From Vibrio viridaestus (lineage in GTDB: Bacteria; Pseudomonadota; Gammaproteobacteria; Enterobacterales; Vibrionaceae), in contig NZ_RJVQ01000001.1 of assembly GCF_003856525.1 (NCBI RefSeq), forward strand, positions 434,001 through 498,000: 64,000 nucleotides of DNA, written 5' to 3'. Numbering within the stretch: the first letter of the stretch is position 1; each line of letters opens with the position of its first letter. The notes below the pieces were generated by a model. That model did not search any database. It was not told where the DNA came from and saw only the letters and a program-made list of their open reading frames with translations. The translations under genes were made by a program, and so were the position numbers. Positions 9,228 to 17,169 of the stretch are shown here, in pieces.

Positions 9228-9572
9228 ATGCCCGTTAAAGATTGCGACACTCCATCAGATTTTCCGCAATGTCAGTCACCCTGTGCAATTGAGCGTGGAA
9301 TGCGGATCTTAGGCAGTAAATGGAAAGGAACCATACTCTGGCATTTAAAAGATGGACCAGTGAGATTTAACGATTTATCTCGGATGATAAGTGGCGCCAG
9401 TAAAAAGATGATCGATCAACGCCTTAAAGAACTTGAGCAGCAAAAAATGGTGACGAGAAATGTGCTGAATACCCGTCCGATTGCAGTGAGTTATGAACTG
9501 ACCGAATTTGGTAGAACAGCACTAGCATTTCTTGAAGATCTAAAACTCTGGGTGGAAGAAAATGAACTGTAA
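9228..9572 (+). CDS. HxlR-family transcriptional regulator with N-terminal cysteines
   Basis: A 114-residue winged-helix regulator: CAIERGMRILGSKWKGTILWHL then GPVRFNDLSRMISGASKKMIDQRLKELE, as in the HxlR/YodB family. Three cysteines occur within the first 22 residues (DCDTPSDFPQCQSPC), near the N-terminal position used for thiol or quinone sensing in family members. It is divergent from the nitroreductase, so it probably represses that gene and itself. The ATG follows AAGGAAAC. Confidence 0.88.
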   Translation: MPVKDCDTPSDFPQCQSPCAIERGMRILGSKWKGTILWHLKDGPVRFNDLSRMISGASKKMIDQRLKELEQQKMVTRNVLNTRPIAVSYELTEFGRTALAFLEDLKLWVEENEL

Positions 9573-9598
9573 AAACGGCCACCTATAAAGGTAACCGT
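9570..9598 (-). terminator. Terminator of the TonB receptor gene
   Basis: On the minus strand ACGGTTACCT and AGGTGGCCGT pair fully, with two G-U wobbles, around a TTAT loop, and are followed by TTTTT. On the plus strand the wobbles become C-A mismatches, so it favours minus-strand transcripts. Confidence 0.75.
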
Positions 9599-9612
9599 CT
9601 TAATTTTTACGA

Positions 9613-11691
9613 CTAGAAATTCCAACTGACGCTCGCCACTGCGTTTAATGGTGCTGCATAATAAGCTTGTCCCCATTTCACACTATTAAGGTATTTTTCA
9701 TCAGTAACGTTGTTTACATTTAATGAAGCTTTAAGTGCAGGCGTGATTTCATAACTCGTCATCAGCCCCAATACCCCAAATGCATCCTGTTTTAGATAAT
9801 CATTAGTCGGACTGTATACATCGTCCTGCCAACGATAAGTCGCACCTACTTTCCATTCTGGAATAGAGGTAAATCGATAGGTCCCCGCTAATTTAATCAT
9901 ATTACGAGGAGCGTAAGTTAAGGCCCTTGAACCATCAGAATCCTCAGCATCTGTATACGTGTATCCAGCCTGTACTTGCAACCCGTCAACTAGCTCACCC
10001 GCGACTTCGAGCTCAACCCCTTTACTCGTGATACCATCTTCACCTTCGTAGTAGGTTGTTCCGCCATTGCTACCTGCGGCCACAGCGACGTTATCTTGTT
10101 TAGCCTGGAAAACAGCAGCAGAAGCATAGGCCTGATCTTGTGCGAAGTTAACTTTTGCTCCTGCTTCAACGCTGTAACCTTCCACTGGGTCAAGGACTTC
10201 ATTATTAACATCAAACTTATTCTGCGGCTCATAGACTTTTGAATAACTGGTATAGAGCATTAGATCATTCAGAAGCTCGTATGTCACACCACCGTAGGGC
10301 GCCAGTTTGTAATCAAAATCAGCCGATTTATCCTCATTGTACGCGATACCCGCTATGCTAGCCTGCGTCATTCGTGCGCCCAAAAGAAGAGACAGCTTGT
10401 CGGTCACGCTCAGACGAGTTGCACCATATAAACCACGCTGGTATTGATCATAGTTACTTCCATTAACGGAATTGTCCATTGCGGGCTCTGAATAACTTCC
10501 ATTCAAAGCATCGTCTAAAGAAATTGCATCATAAGTGGGACCATATAACGATTGGTTCCAGATCGCCGAGTGATACCATTGGTAGCCGAATGTTGCTTCA
10601 TGTTCACGGCCGAACATTTGGTAATCTCCAGAAAGCTGAAAATCAAATAACGTTTGGTCTATATCGTTACTGTAAGCAGACGAATATGCGCGCAAACCAG
10701 AACTTTCGTAGATATATAAAAGTTTACTGTCGCCTGTAACTTTTGTGTAGTTCAACTTAGCTTTTGCTGTCCACCCATTATCCAGATGATGTTCTACTTC
10801 GGCGAAAGCGTTCTTGTTGTTCGTATTCCAGTATGCCCAATCAGCAGAAGTACTAGCGGAAACATCAAAATCAGAACGGTCTTCTGAAAATGGCAGCGCT
10901 CCCCACATAGGACTTTTTGCTTTGTTCGTCTCGTCAGAATAGCCCACAGTTAACGTCGACTGATCTGATATATCCCAATCGACAACACCATAAAACAAAT
11001 AGTTTTCTTTACCATAACGATCTAAATAAGAGTTTTTATTACCGTAAACCCCAACCATTCGTCCTCTTACAGAACCATCCTCATTTAATGACCCAGAGAT
11101 ATCCCCCTCAATTCTGCGTTTCTCCCAAGAACCAACAGAACCTTTTAATTTGCCTTTAAACTCTTTCGTGGGGCGCTTGCGAACTAAATTTACGGTAGCA
11201 GAAGGCATACCTGATGCAGAAGTTAATCCATTTGCTCCCCGAACCACTTCAACACGCTCATAGATGGCAGTGTCAATATCGCCCTGTTGATTACCCCATA
11301 CGGCTGGAATACCCGTGCCGTCCAGTTGAAAGTTAGTAATATCGAATCCGCGCGCACTGTAATACGTTCTGTCCGTTTCAACTCTCTCAACACTAACGCC
11401 CGTCACAAGATCTAACGCTTCTCGTAGCCCTTCAATACCAAAGTCATCCATCTGCTCTTGAGATATAACGGTTAAACCTTGCGGGGTTTCTAAAGCACTG
11501 AGAGCAAGACCTGTTGCTGCTGTGGTTTCTTTAGGTTTGTAGTTCGATGCTATATCAGACTTACTGGCTGTCACTTCAATAACATCATCGACTTGGTCTT
11601 TTTGCTCATCAGCGGCATAAGCAAAAGAATGGCTGCCACTAGCGAACGCGATAAGTATCGCATTCGCCAGTATTTTACGGCGAATAAACAT
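9613..11691 (-). CDS. TonB-dependent siderophore receptor
   Basis: A 692-residue outer-membrane receptor. It has a signal peptide (ANAILIAFASGSHSFAYA), a TonB-box-like DVIEVTAS, a plug domain (residues about 50-190, including VEVVRGANGLTSASGMPSATVN), and a 22-strand barrel ending in the terminal aromatic SWNF. The FhuE/FoxA-like pattern suggests a hydroxamate siderophore. A Fur box precedes it. The binding-protein and FhuF-like reductase genes upstream on the same strand form the rest of the uptake path. The inner-membrane permease and ATPase are not in the window. Confidence 0.92.
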   Translation of the reverse strand: MFIRRKILANAILIAFASGSHSFAYAADEQKDQVDDVIEVTASKSDIASNYKPKETTAATGLALSALETPQGLTVISQEQMDDFGIEGLREALDLVTGVSVERVETDRTYYSARGFDITNFQLDGTGIPAVWGNQQGDIDTAIYERVEVVRGANGLTSASGMPSATVNLVRKRPTKEFKGKLKGSVGSWEKRRIEGDISGSLNEDGSVRGRMVGVYGNKNSYLDRYGKENYLFYGVVDWDISDQSTLTVGYSDETNKAKSPMWGALPFSEDRSDFDVSASTSADWAYWNTNNKNAFAEVEHHLDNGWTAKAKLNYTKVTGDSKLLYIYESSGLRAYSSAYSNDIDQTLFDFQLSGDYQMFGREHEATFGYQWYHSAIWNQSLYGPTYDAISLDDALNGSYSEPAMDNSVNGSNYDQYQRGLYGATRLSVTDKLSLLLGARMTQASIAGIAYNEDKSADFDYKLAPYGGVTYELLNDLMLYTSYSKVYEPQNKFDVNNEVLDPVEGYSVEAGAKVNFAQDQAYASAAVFQAKQDNVAVAAGSNGGTTYYEGEDGITSKGVELEVAGELVDGLQVQAGYTYTDAEDSDGSRALTYAPRNMIKLAGTYRFTSIPEWKVGATYRWQDDVYSPTNDYLKQDAFGVLGLMTSYEITPALKASLNVNNVTDEKYLNSVKWGQAYYAAPLNAVASVSWNF

Positions 11692-11768
11692 GATTAACTC
11701 CTCATCAGAAAATTTCGCCGTTTAATAATTAAAATAGTAAAGGTAACGACGAATTATTAAATTTTAAA

Positions 11769-11783
11769 TAATAATTATTATCA
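11769..11783 (-). promoter_or_regulatory. Fur box upstream of siderophore receptor
   Basis: TAATAATTATTATCA matches the 7-1-7 Fur repeat at 13 of 14 arm positions and lies 78 bp before the receptor start, giving iron-repressed expression. Confidence 0.75.
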
Positions 11784-11842
11784 TTACAATTCTTATTTAT
11801 AGTTTTATTGGTAGATGCAAAACATTAATACTACTAATGTTT

Positions 11843-12751
11843 TTATTTGCTCCGATTTAAATTCAAAAGAGATTGGGTAATTTCTCGGGCAAGATATTCT
11901 ATCGATAGAGCCCCACCATACGTCCACACAGGACCAACAGTTCCAACGTTTCCTTTCCTCACCACTGGCAAATGCTGCCACAAGGGAAGCGATTTTAGTT
12001 TCTCCTCATAAGCAAACGGAAGAATATACAAAACGATACCATTTTCAATTTTCGCCAGATCAGTTAGTGGCCTTTGGGTCTGCCCCCAAACGGAATTTTT
12101 TGTTACTAACGCCTCCCTAATACCCAATTGTTGCAATGCAAACTCGACTGTCGAGTTTTTTCCATACATTCGTGCATGCGATTCGCTGACAAAACGTATC
12201 AGCGTGGTATTGGGTAAATTAGCGCCATACATCTCGTGGAGTTGCTGAGAGTATTGTTTAATCACTTCATCTCTGCGAGCCAATCGTTGCTGACCATTTC
12301 TCTCCACACCAAGAGCCTTGGCAAGTTGCAGAAAAGACGCATCAATTGCTTTGGAGTTCTTATGATCACTGCGAAAATTATCAAAGAATAAAACAGGAGC
12401 TATTCCTTGTAAGCGCTCTAGCAGATCTTTTTGTCCTGACCCGATGACAATCAGATCCGGTTTGAGTGCACTGAGCACTTCGAGATTGGGTTCACCACGA
12501 CTACCAACATCAACACTATCAGGCAAACTGGGTTGAGATACCCATTCACGATATCCCTTCATATCGGCAATTCCGATGGGTACGAGCCCAAGTTCTATCA
12601 CCTCTTCCGTCGCTCCCCAATTGAGGGTAATAACTCGTACCGCTGCTTTCTCAAATTCATGCTCACCCAAACTATCTGTGACAGTAAAAGCCTTACTAGA
12701 AAGCGAACACAGTAATAAACTCAGAAAAACGCTCTTATTTAACCAACTCAT
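11843..12751 (-). CDS. FhuD-like iron-siderophore periplasmic binding protein
   Basis: A 302-residue class III (TroA-fold) binding protein. It has a signal peptide ending near residue 22, then TEEVIELGLVPIGIADMKGYREW and EPNLEVLSALKPDLIVIGSG, both typical of FhuD relatives that carry ferric hydroxamates from receptor to permease. It lies between the FhuF-like and receptor genes on the same strand; the gap to the FhuF-like gene is 50 bp, so those two are probably co-transcribed. The permease/ATPase partners must lie elsewhere. Confidence 0.87.
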   Translation of the reverse strand: MSWLNKSVFLSLLLCSLSSKAFTVTDSLGEHEFEKAAVRVITLNWGATEEVIELGLVPIGIADMKGYREWVSQPSLPDSVDVGSRGEPNLEVLSALKPDLIVIGSGQKDLLERLQGIAPVLFFDNFRSDHKNSKAIDASFLQLAKALGVERNGQQRLARRDEVIKQYSQQLHEMYGANLPNTTLIRFVSESHARMYGKNSTVEFALQQLGIREALVTKNSVWGQTQRPLTDLAKIENGIVLYILPFAYEEKLKSLPLWQHLPVVRKGNVGTVGPVWTYGGALSIEYLAREITQSLLNLNRSK

Positions 12752-12801
12752 GTATATAAACTCTCTTGTTATCTGAATAATTCCCGCTGAATACTTTGGC
12801 C

Positions 12802-13572
12802 CTAAGCATGGCCATTCCCTATTTCTTGCAAACGTTTAATCCTTATAGATTGTTTTTGCCTTGGACACGTCGCACATAGATCTCCTCCCTTAGTTCTAAA
12901 ATGGAGGCAACACCCTTTGCGGTTCAACGTTATTTTGTCCGTTCCATTGTTCAGTGAAATTGTCATAAGCGCACTTTGCCCTGCAAGATCCAAAGCGTTT
13001 AACCATAAATTCGCGACATAAATGAGTTCATCATTATCCAAGCGCAAAAGCGTTTCGTTAAATGAAAGCAAACTCGATAGGACTCGGTCTGCTAGGAGTC
13101 TTTTTGCCTCGAGTTGACGAATGCCCAAAGCATCTACAGTCTGGATTAAATAATGATTCATGCACGACTTTAGTTGATGTGCATTCGAGAGGATTAATTT
13201 ATCTCTATCACGCCATAAAGGAGGATTTAGAGAGTCCTTAGAAAGGGAATATTTAGCAGCAGAACCATTCTCTATATGTTGCCCCATATGAGTCTGACGG
13301 AGTTCCATCCCCATTCCGTGCGTAGCGGCAATGGCTAATACTACTGGCTGCCAGATTATGGTTCCCCAACTCCGTACAATTGCGTAACTTTCACCAGCTT
13401 CAGGATGCAGATCTTTTAAATGCGCACTCAATTTGTGTATCGCGATGCTATTGTCGTTCAAAAAACAAATATCGCTTGGAGTGGGATCTCTTAGTTCTCC
13501 CTTCATGGACGGAATGTAACGCTGTATTAATGCGATAAATTTTGGAGTGATATCGGAGTCAATTTCATACAT
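12802..13572 (-). CDS. FhuF-like siderophore-iron reductase
   Basis: A 256-residue cytoplasmic protein ending in CCLHFRTKGGDLCATC (about 221-236). This is the C-C-x10-C-x2-C arrangement that binds the unusual 2Fe-2S cluster in FhuF, which reduces ferric hydroxamates to release iron. The N-terminal two thirds are weakly conserved, as usual. It begins the fhuF-like/fhuD-like transcript and has a Fur-like site about 65 bp upstream. Confidence 0.85.
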   Translation of the reverse strand: MYEIDSDITPKFIALIQRYIPSMKGELRDPTPSDICFLNDNSIAIHKLSAHLKDLHPEAGESYAIVRSWGTIIWQPVVLAIAATHGMGMELRQTHMGQHIENGSAAKYSLSKDSLNPPLWRDRDKLILSNAHQLKSCMNHYLIQTVDALGIRQLEAKRLLADRVLSSLLSFNETLLRLDNDELIYVANLWLNALDLAGQSALMTISLNNGTDKITLNRKGCCLHFRTKGGDLCATCPRQKQSIRIKRLQEIGNGHA

Positions 13573-13630
13573 GAGTTAAGAACATAGCGGTCGAACGGGT
13601 AGCCCTACTGTACTCACGAACAAAGCAATT

Positions 13631-13652
13631 GGCAATCATTCTCATTATCGTT
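13631..13652 (-). promoter_or_regulatory. Fur-like site upstream of the FhuF-like gene
   Basis: On the minus strand GATAATGAGAATGATTGCC (13649-13631) matches the 19-bp Fur consensus at about 15 positions. It lies 58-80 bp before the FhuF-like start and just past the end of the qrr-like small RNA gene. Confidence 0.65.
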
Positions 13653-13679
13653 ATTATTTAATAATTGTATTCAGGAAAT

Positions 13680-13782
13680 AAAAAAGCCAATTGCAAGTAA
13701 GCAATTGGCCATCAATGTGAACAATTTTAAAATTCACTAACAACGTCAGTTTGGCTAGATGATCCTCGGCTTAGAAGGATCT
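13680..13782 (-). ncRNA. qrr: Qrr-type quorum-regulatory small RNA (divergent copy)
   Basis: On the minus strand a 103-nt non-coding gene has all parts of a Vibrio Qrr RNA. It has a 5' stem-loop (GATCC ... AAGCCGA ... GGATC), the conserved core CTGACGTTGTTAGTGAA (within 13731-13749), a TTGTTCAC segment, and a terminal hairpin GCCAATTGC/GCAATTGGC followed by six T. A sigma-54 promoter sits at the correct distance. It differs from the second copy in this window by compensating changes in stem 1 (GATCC/GGATC instead of GACCC/GGGTC) and one extra A before the core. Qrr RNAs act with Hfq on luxR/hapR-class and other mRNAs at low cell density. The +1 is inferred from promoter spacing. Confidence 0.9.
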
Positions 13783-13792
13783 CTTTTGGTAA

Positions 13793-13808
13793 TGCAATAG
13801 CAATGCCA
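13793..13808 (-). promoter_or_regulatory. Sigma-54 promoter of qrr (minus strand)
   Basis: TGGCATTGCTATTGCA on the minus strand has the -24 TGGCA and -12 TTGCA elements with the proper five-base gap, about 12 bases before the inferred RNA start at 13782. Confidence 0.85.
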
Positions 13809-13901
13809 ACTTTTAAACTCAATAAAATCAATCACTAAAAATAAAGTATCTCTATTTTACAGTCATTAGTTGAATAATGCATTCGCAAAACAATATCTAA
13901 T

Positions 13902-13914
13902 TGGCAATTTGCAA
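13902..13914. promoter_or_regulatory. Candidate LuxO site upstream of qrr
   Basis: TGGCAATTTGCAA matches the LuxO palindrome TTGCA-WWW-TGCAA at 12 of 13 positions, about 120-130 bp upstream of the RNA start, as expected for an enhancer of a sigma-54 promoter. A poorer half-matching site is at 13877-13888 with a two-base gap. Confidence 0.6.
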
Positions 13915-13918
13915 AAAC

Positions 13919-14182
13919 TTAATATAGACCTAAAAGCAAACTTACACCGACAGGAACGCAAATTGCCAAACCATAAGAATAGCGCAAGTAGCGTGATTCT
14001 CTGATAGTAAGTAAAAGCGGCGTGATCAGATAAAGAATGACTAAACTTGGCAACATATCAAGATGAGTCGTCAAATATAAGGCAAATATAGCAACCGCAC
14101 ATAGCGCTGCAATACGCTTTTTAATAGAGAGTTTTACCGCCAAAATCGCAATGAAGGCAATAAATAATAGTGTATTCATCAT
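13919..14182 (-). CDS. Small hydrophobic membrane protein, Fur-controlled
   Basis: An 87-residue protein with about three transmembrane segments and no family I recognise. The start is the ATG at 14182 behind a GAGG site; an upstream TTG at 14194 would overlap the Shine-Dalgarno. A perfect Fur 7-1-7 site sits 14 bp before the start codon, so iron repression is likely. The position next to siderophore genes suggests a role in iron-starved cells, possibly an accessory transport protein. This is inference. Confidence 0.6.
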   Translation of the reverse strand: MMNTLLFIAFIAILAVKLSIKKRIAALCAVAIFALYLTTHLDMLPSLVILYLITPLLLTIRESRYLRYSYGLAICVPVGVSLLLGLY

Positions 14183-14195
14183 TAACAACCTCAAA

Positions 14196-14210
14196 TGATA
14201 ATAATTATCA
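14196..14210. promoter_or_regulatory. Fur box (perfect 7-1-7)
   Basis: TGATAATAATTATCA is an exact Fur 7-1-7 repeat. It lies immediately upstream of the small membrane protein and about 96 bp before the divergent cysteine-rich gene, so it could affect both. Confidence 0.8.
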
Positions 14211-14305
14211 GTTGTATTTAGTATATGCAGAAATCTCTTCTATTTCAACTGGCGATCTCACAAAAAAATACGGTATAGTACCGCCTCAATACTAGGAGTC
14301 GCGTT

Positions 14306-14611
14306 TTGATTAAATCCCCATGTGTCGCAGCATGTAAAAACAACGGTGGTATATGCAATGGATGTAATAGAACCATCAAAGAGATAATTGGCTGGAAAAA
14401 CTATTCAGAAGAATACCGTGAGCAGGTTATCGAACAATTACATGGTCAACTTACCACACATAGTTGCCCGGAATGCGGCGAGCCAGCCTATTGTGGAATC
14501 GCGAATGGTGAAGAAAAGTGTTGGTGTTTTGATGTGGAAGAGCGCGAGAGTATCAATGGTATTGAACAATGTGTTTGTCGTTCATGCCTTAAAAGTAGAC
14601 CAGTGGCATAA
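14306..14611 (+). CDS. DUF1289 / cysteine-rich CWC fusion protein
   Basis: A 101-residue protein with twelve cysteines. The first half is a DUF1289 domain (SPCVAACKNNGGICNGCNRT with EIIGWKNYSEEYRE). The second half resembles the cysteine-rich CWC family (SCPECGEPAYC, EKCWCF, QCVCRSC). Metal binding, zinc or an iron-sulfur cluster, is likely from the cysteine pairs. Translation starts at TTG behind AGGAG. It faces away from the iron island and shares the intergenic Fur box. Confidence 0.75.
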   Translation: MIKSPCVAACKNNGGICNGCNRTIKEIIGWKNYSEEYREQVIEQLHGQLTTHSCPECGEPAYCGIANGEEKCWCFDVEERESINGIEQCVCRSCLKSRPVA

Positions 14612-14621
14612 ATCAAAATAA

Positions 14622-14642
14622 TAAGGAGGCAATGCCTCCTTA
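14622..14642. terminator. Hairpin terminator
   Basis: Perfect 9-bp stem TAAGGAGGC/GCCTCCTTA with a 3-base loop between convergent genes; flanks are only moderately T-rich. Confidence 0.65.
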
Positions 14643-14661
14643 AACCTTTCTATAAACCTTA

Positions 14662-15006
14662 CTATTTCAAAGTAAGTGCAGTTCCGCTAAACGTAATACC
14701 ATTCCACCCATATTTGATGAAATTACGAATATTCTGGTGATCCTGATTTTCTGGATGTTGTAACACATCATTGCGATAAAAATCGCCAAAGCACGCTAAC
14801 GTTTCAGACTCATTAAACCCCTGGAGTTTTGCAAACGCAAAAATTTTACAAGATCCGTTATTTTGATTTGCTTCGTTCACCGTATCCCCATTGATAAAAT
14901 GAGTTGGGGTAAATTCAAAATGAGCATCGATTACTTCAATCACATCTGAAAATTGAACCGTCTGTGGGCTTGTTTCTATTTGTGCTTTTAATTGAGTTAC
15001 ATCCAT
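14662..15006 (-). CDS. HopJ type III effector family protein
   Basis: About 114 residues from the chosen ATG, the usual length of this family. It has QFSDVIEVIDAHFEFTPT, then GSCKIFAFAKLQGF, ETLACFGDFYR and HQNIRNFIKYGW. The family is named after a Pseudomonas effector but is common in free-living gammaproteobacteria without type III secretion, so a housekeeping role is more likely here. In-frame starts further upstream (15015 and 15057) have poorer ribosome sites. Confidence 0.8.
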   Translation of the reverse strand: MDVTQLKAQIETSPQTVQFSDVIEVIDAHFEFTPTHFINGDTVNEANQNNGSCKIFAFAKLQGFNESETLACFGDFYRNDVLQHPENQDHQNIRNFIKYGWNGITFSGTALTLK

Positions 15007-15168
15007 TAATTCCATTCCTACTTTCTGGCTTTCATAAACTTTGCTCAGTTTAAGCATGTCAGTGTGATTGTAAAGTCTTATACACCCCTCAAATTTTGTA
15101 GATCGACTAGGTACTTTTCTAAAAAACTCCGATACTTAATACGGGGAGATTTCGGAGGACATCTTTTA

Positions 15169-17115
15169 ATGACATTTTTGGAACCAAATTCTCTGGATAA
15201 ACCAACAGACAGCCGACTTGGCCGTAGAATTATATTACTGTTGGTGATCATAAGTGGGTCGATTACCTTGTTGACTACATTAGGACAAATCTACATGTCT
15301 TACTCTGAGCAATTTAATGATGTGGAGAAAAGGCATAAAGAAATAGAAAATATTCAACTGGACTTATTAGCGAATTCACTGTGGAATTTTGACCAAGAGC
15401 TGCTTCAGGAACGACTCAATGCATTGGTAAAAATTCCTCATATCGATTATTTAGAAATAGATTCTGAAATCTATAAGCTCTCGGCAGGACACCGCCCTCA
15501 AGCGGCAATGCTGCGTAAAAACTTTAATATTGTCTACCATGACAAGTTTAATAATAACCAGGAAAAACTGGGGTTACTGATCGTTGAATCTGATACTTCA
15601 AAAATCTATTCTTCTCTTCTTAATCAATTTATTACCACTTTTTTCATAAACTTAGTCAAAACAGTCATCGTATGTTACATCATCTTAGTTATATTCCATT
15701 ACAGTATTAACGATCGACTGTTTGCCATCATGAAGTATCTACGCCGCTATAACCCGCGGCATACCCAGCAACCATTAAAACTCGCGAATCGGAAAATTAT
15801 CACTCGGGATAACGATGAAATTTCGATGCTGGCGTATGACGTCAATAAGCTTACCAGTAACTTAGCTACGCTCTATACTAACCTGAAATCGGAACAAAAA
15901 AGACTTCAGGACTTTACCGATGTTGCTTCAGACTGGCTTTGGGAAACCAATAACGAGTTTGAGCTGACTTATTGCTCAGACGAAATGACATCAGCACTTT
16001 ATCTGGACGATATTCCTAAACCAAAGATCACCGACGTTCCTTTTTTAAAAGAAAGTAAAACGTTTATTACCCATATTCAGGCTAAACGCTCGTTCGAGTT
16101 ATTAGAAATCGAAATGAACTATCCAAAAGGCAAAGAGTTCGTCTTATTTCAGGCGAAAGCGCTAGTCGATTCAGAAGATTATTTCCTTGGATATCGCGGT
16201 ACCGCAATCAACATTACTGAGTTAAAAGAAGCACAACTTCGTCTGGAGGAAATGAACGAAAATCTGGAAGCTTTGGTGCAAGAAAGAACGCACGAGCTTA
16301 AAGACAGTCTAACACAACTCCAAAAAGCTCAGAATCAATTGATAGAAAGCGAAAAGCTAGCAGCACTTGGTGGACTCGTTGCTGGTGTTGCACATGAGGT
16401 TAATACTCCGCTTGGAATCTCCGTTACTGCATCCTCTGTTATCAAAGAGTCCGTAACTGAACTTGCACAAGCATTCCATAGCCAAACGTTAACTACAGAG
16501 CAGTTTCAGGATCAAATCGAGAAGCTTCAAGGGGGAAGTAATCTTTTGGAGCAAAACTTAAATAGAGCAGCAAAATTAGTTAAGGACTTCAAGCAAACTG
16601 CGGTTGACCAAGTTTCTGAAACGCGAGATCAGTTTAACATCACTCAGGTTCTTTCCTCTCTAATTACTAGTCTCCATCCAGCAACCCGAAAAATCCCGGT
16701 AACACCTGAACTTATAGGTGACAGTGATCTAACCATGAATAGCCTTCCTGGGACTCTGACACAGATCATTTCCAACCTAGTGATGAACAGTGTCAAACAC
16801 GGGTTTGAAGTTCCACCAGCAACGCCCAAAATCGTTATTACATTCCATCAAGATGGAGACAACATCGTTTTCGAATACACAGACAACGGTTGCGGTATAC
16901 CGGCACATTTACACAAAAAGATCTTCGAGCCGTTTTTTACAACAAAACGTGGTAAAGGAGGTTCAGGTCTGGGATTGAATCTAGTCTATAACCTGGTCCA
17001 TCAAAAGCTTAAAGGGGATCTTTCTTTTAACTCCATCGAAGGTGAAGGTGTCCACTATCAGATCAGTTTACCTAAAGTTTTGATGGCTGACGTTGAAGCC
17101 AATATTTCACAATAA
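15169..17115 (+). CDS. Membrane sensor histidine kinase
   Basis: About 648 residues: transmembrane segment near 20-42, a periplasmic sensor of about 120 residues, a second transmembrane segment near 165-185, a HAMP-like linker, a PAS-like domain (FTDVASDWLWETNNEFELTY), a coiled coil, and a kinase core. The H-box has GGLVAGVAHEVNTPLG, with the His near residue 410. The ATPase part has an N-box (NLVMNSVKHGF) and GKGGSGLGLNLVYN. No receiver is fused. The ATG follows GGAGG; longer in-frame starts lack one. It converges on a receiver/HD-GYP gene and shares its terminator, suggesting a cognate pair. Confidence 0.88.
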   Translation: MTFLEPNSLDKPTDSRLGRRIILLLVIISGSITLLTTLGQIYMSYSEQFNDVEKRHKEIENIQLDLLANSLWNFDQELLQERLNALVKIPHIDYLEIDSEIYKLSAGHRPQAAMLRKNFNIVYHDKFNNNQEKLGLLIVESDTSKIYSSLLNQFITTFFINLVKTVIVCYIILVIFHYSINDRLFAIMKYLRRYNPRHTQQPLKLANRKIITRDNDEISMLAYDVNKLTSNLATLYTNLKSEQKRLQDFTDVASDWLWETNNEFELTYCSDEMTSALYLDDIPKPKITDVPFLKESKTFITHIQAKRSFELLEIEMNYPKGKEFVLFQAKALVDSEDYFLGYRGTAINITELKEAQLRLEEMNENLEALVQERTHELKDSLTQLQKAQNQLIESEKLAALGGLVAGVAHEVNTPLGISVTASSVIKESVTELAQAFHSQTLTTEQFQDQIEKLQGGSNLLEQNLNRAAKLVKDFKQTAVDQVSETRDQFNITQVLSSLITSLHPATRKIPVTPELIGDSDLTMNSLPGTLTQIISNLVMNSVKHGFEVPPATPKIVITFHQDGDNIVFEYTDNGCGIPAHLHKKIFEPFFTTKRGKGGSGLGLNLVYNLVHQKLKGDLSFNSIEGEGVHYQISLPKVLMADVEANISQ

Positions 17116-17119
17116 ATAA

Positions 17120-17150
17120 AATAAAGGGAAACGTTGAGCTTCCCTTTATT
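17120..17150. terminator. Bidirectional hairpin terminator
   Basis: AATAAAGGGAA/TTCCCTTTATT stem with a 9-base loop between the convergent kinase and HD-GYP genes; A- and T-rich on both sides. Confidence 0.88.
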
Positions 17151-17169
17151 ACACCTATCTCATTCGCTT

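Noticed and set aside
10479-11159. Plus-strand frames of 80-86 codons inside the receptor gene
   Set aside because: Antisense shadows of a well-supported TonB receptor, with no domain.
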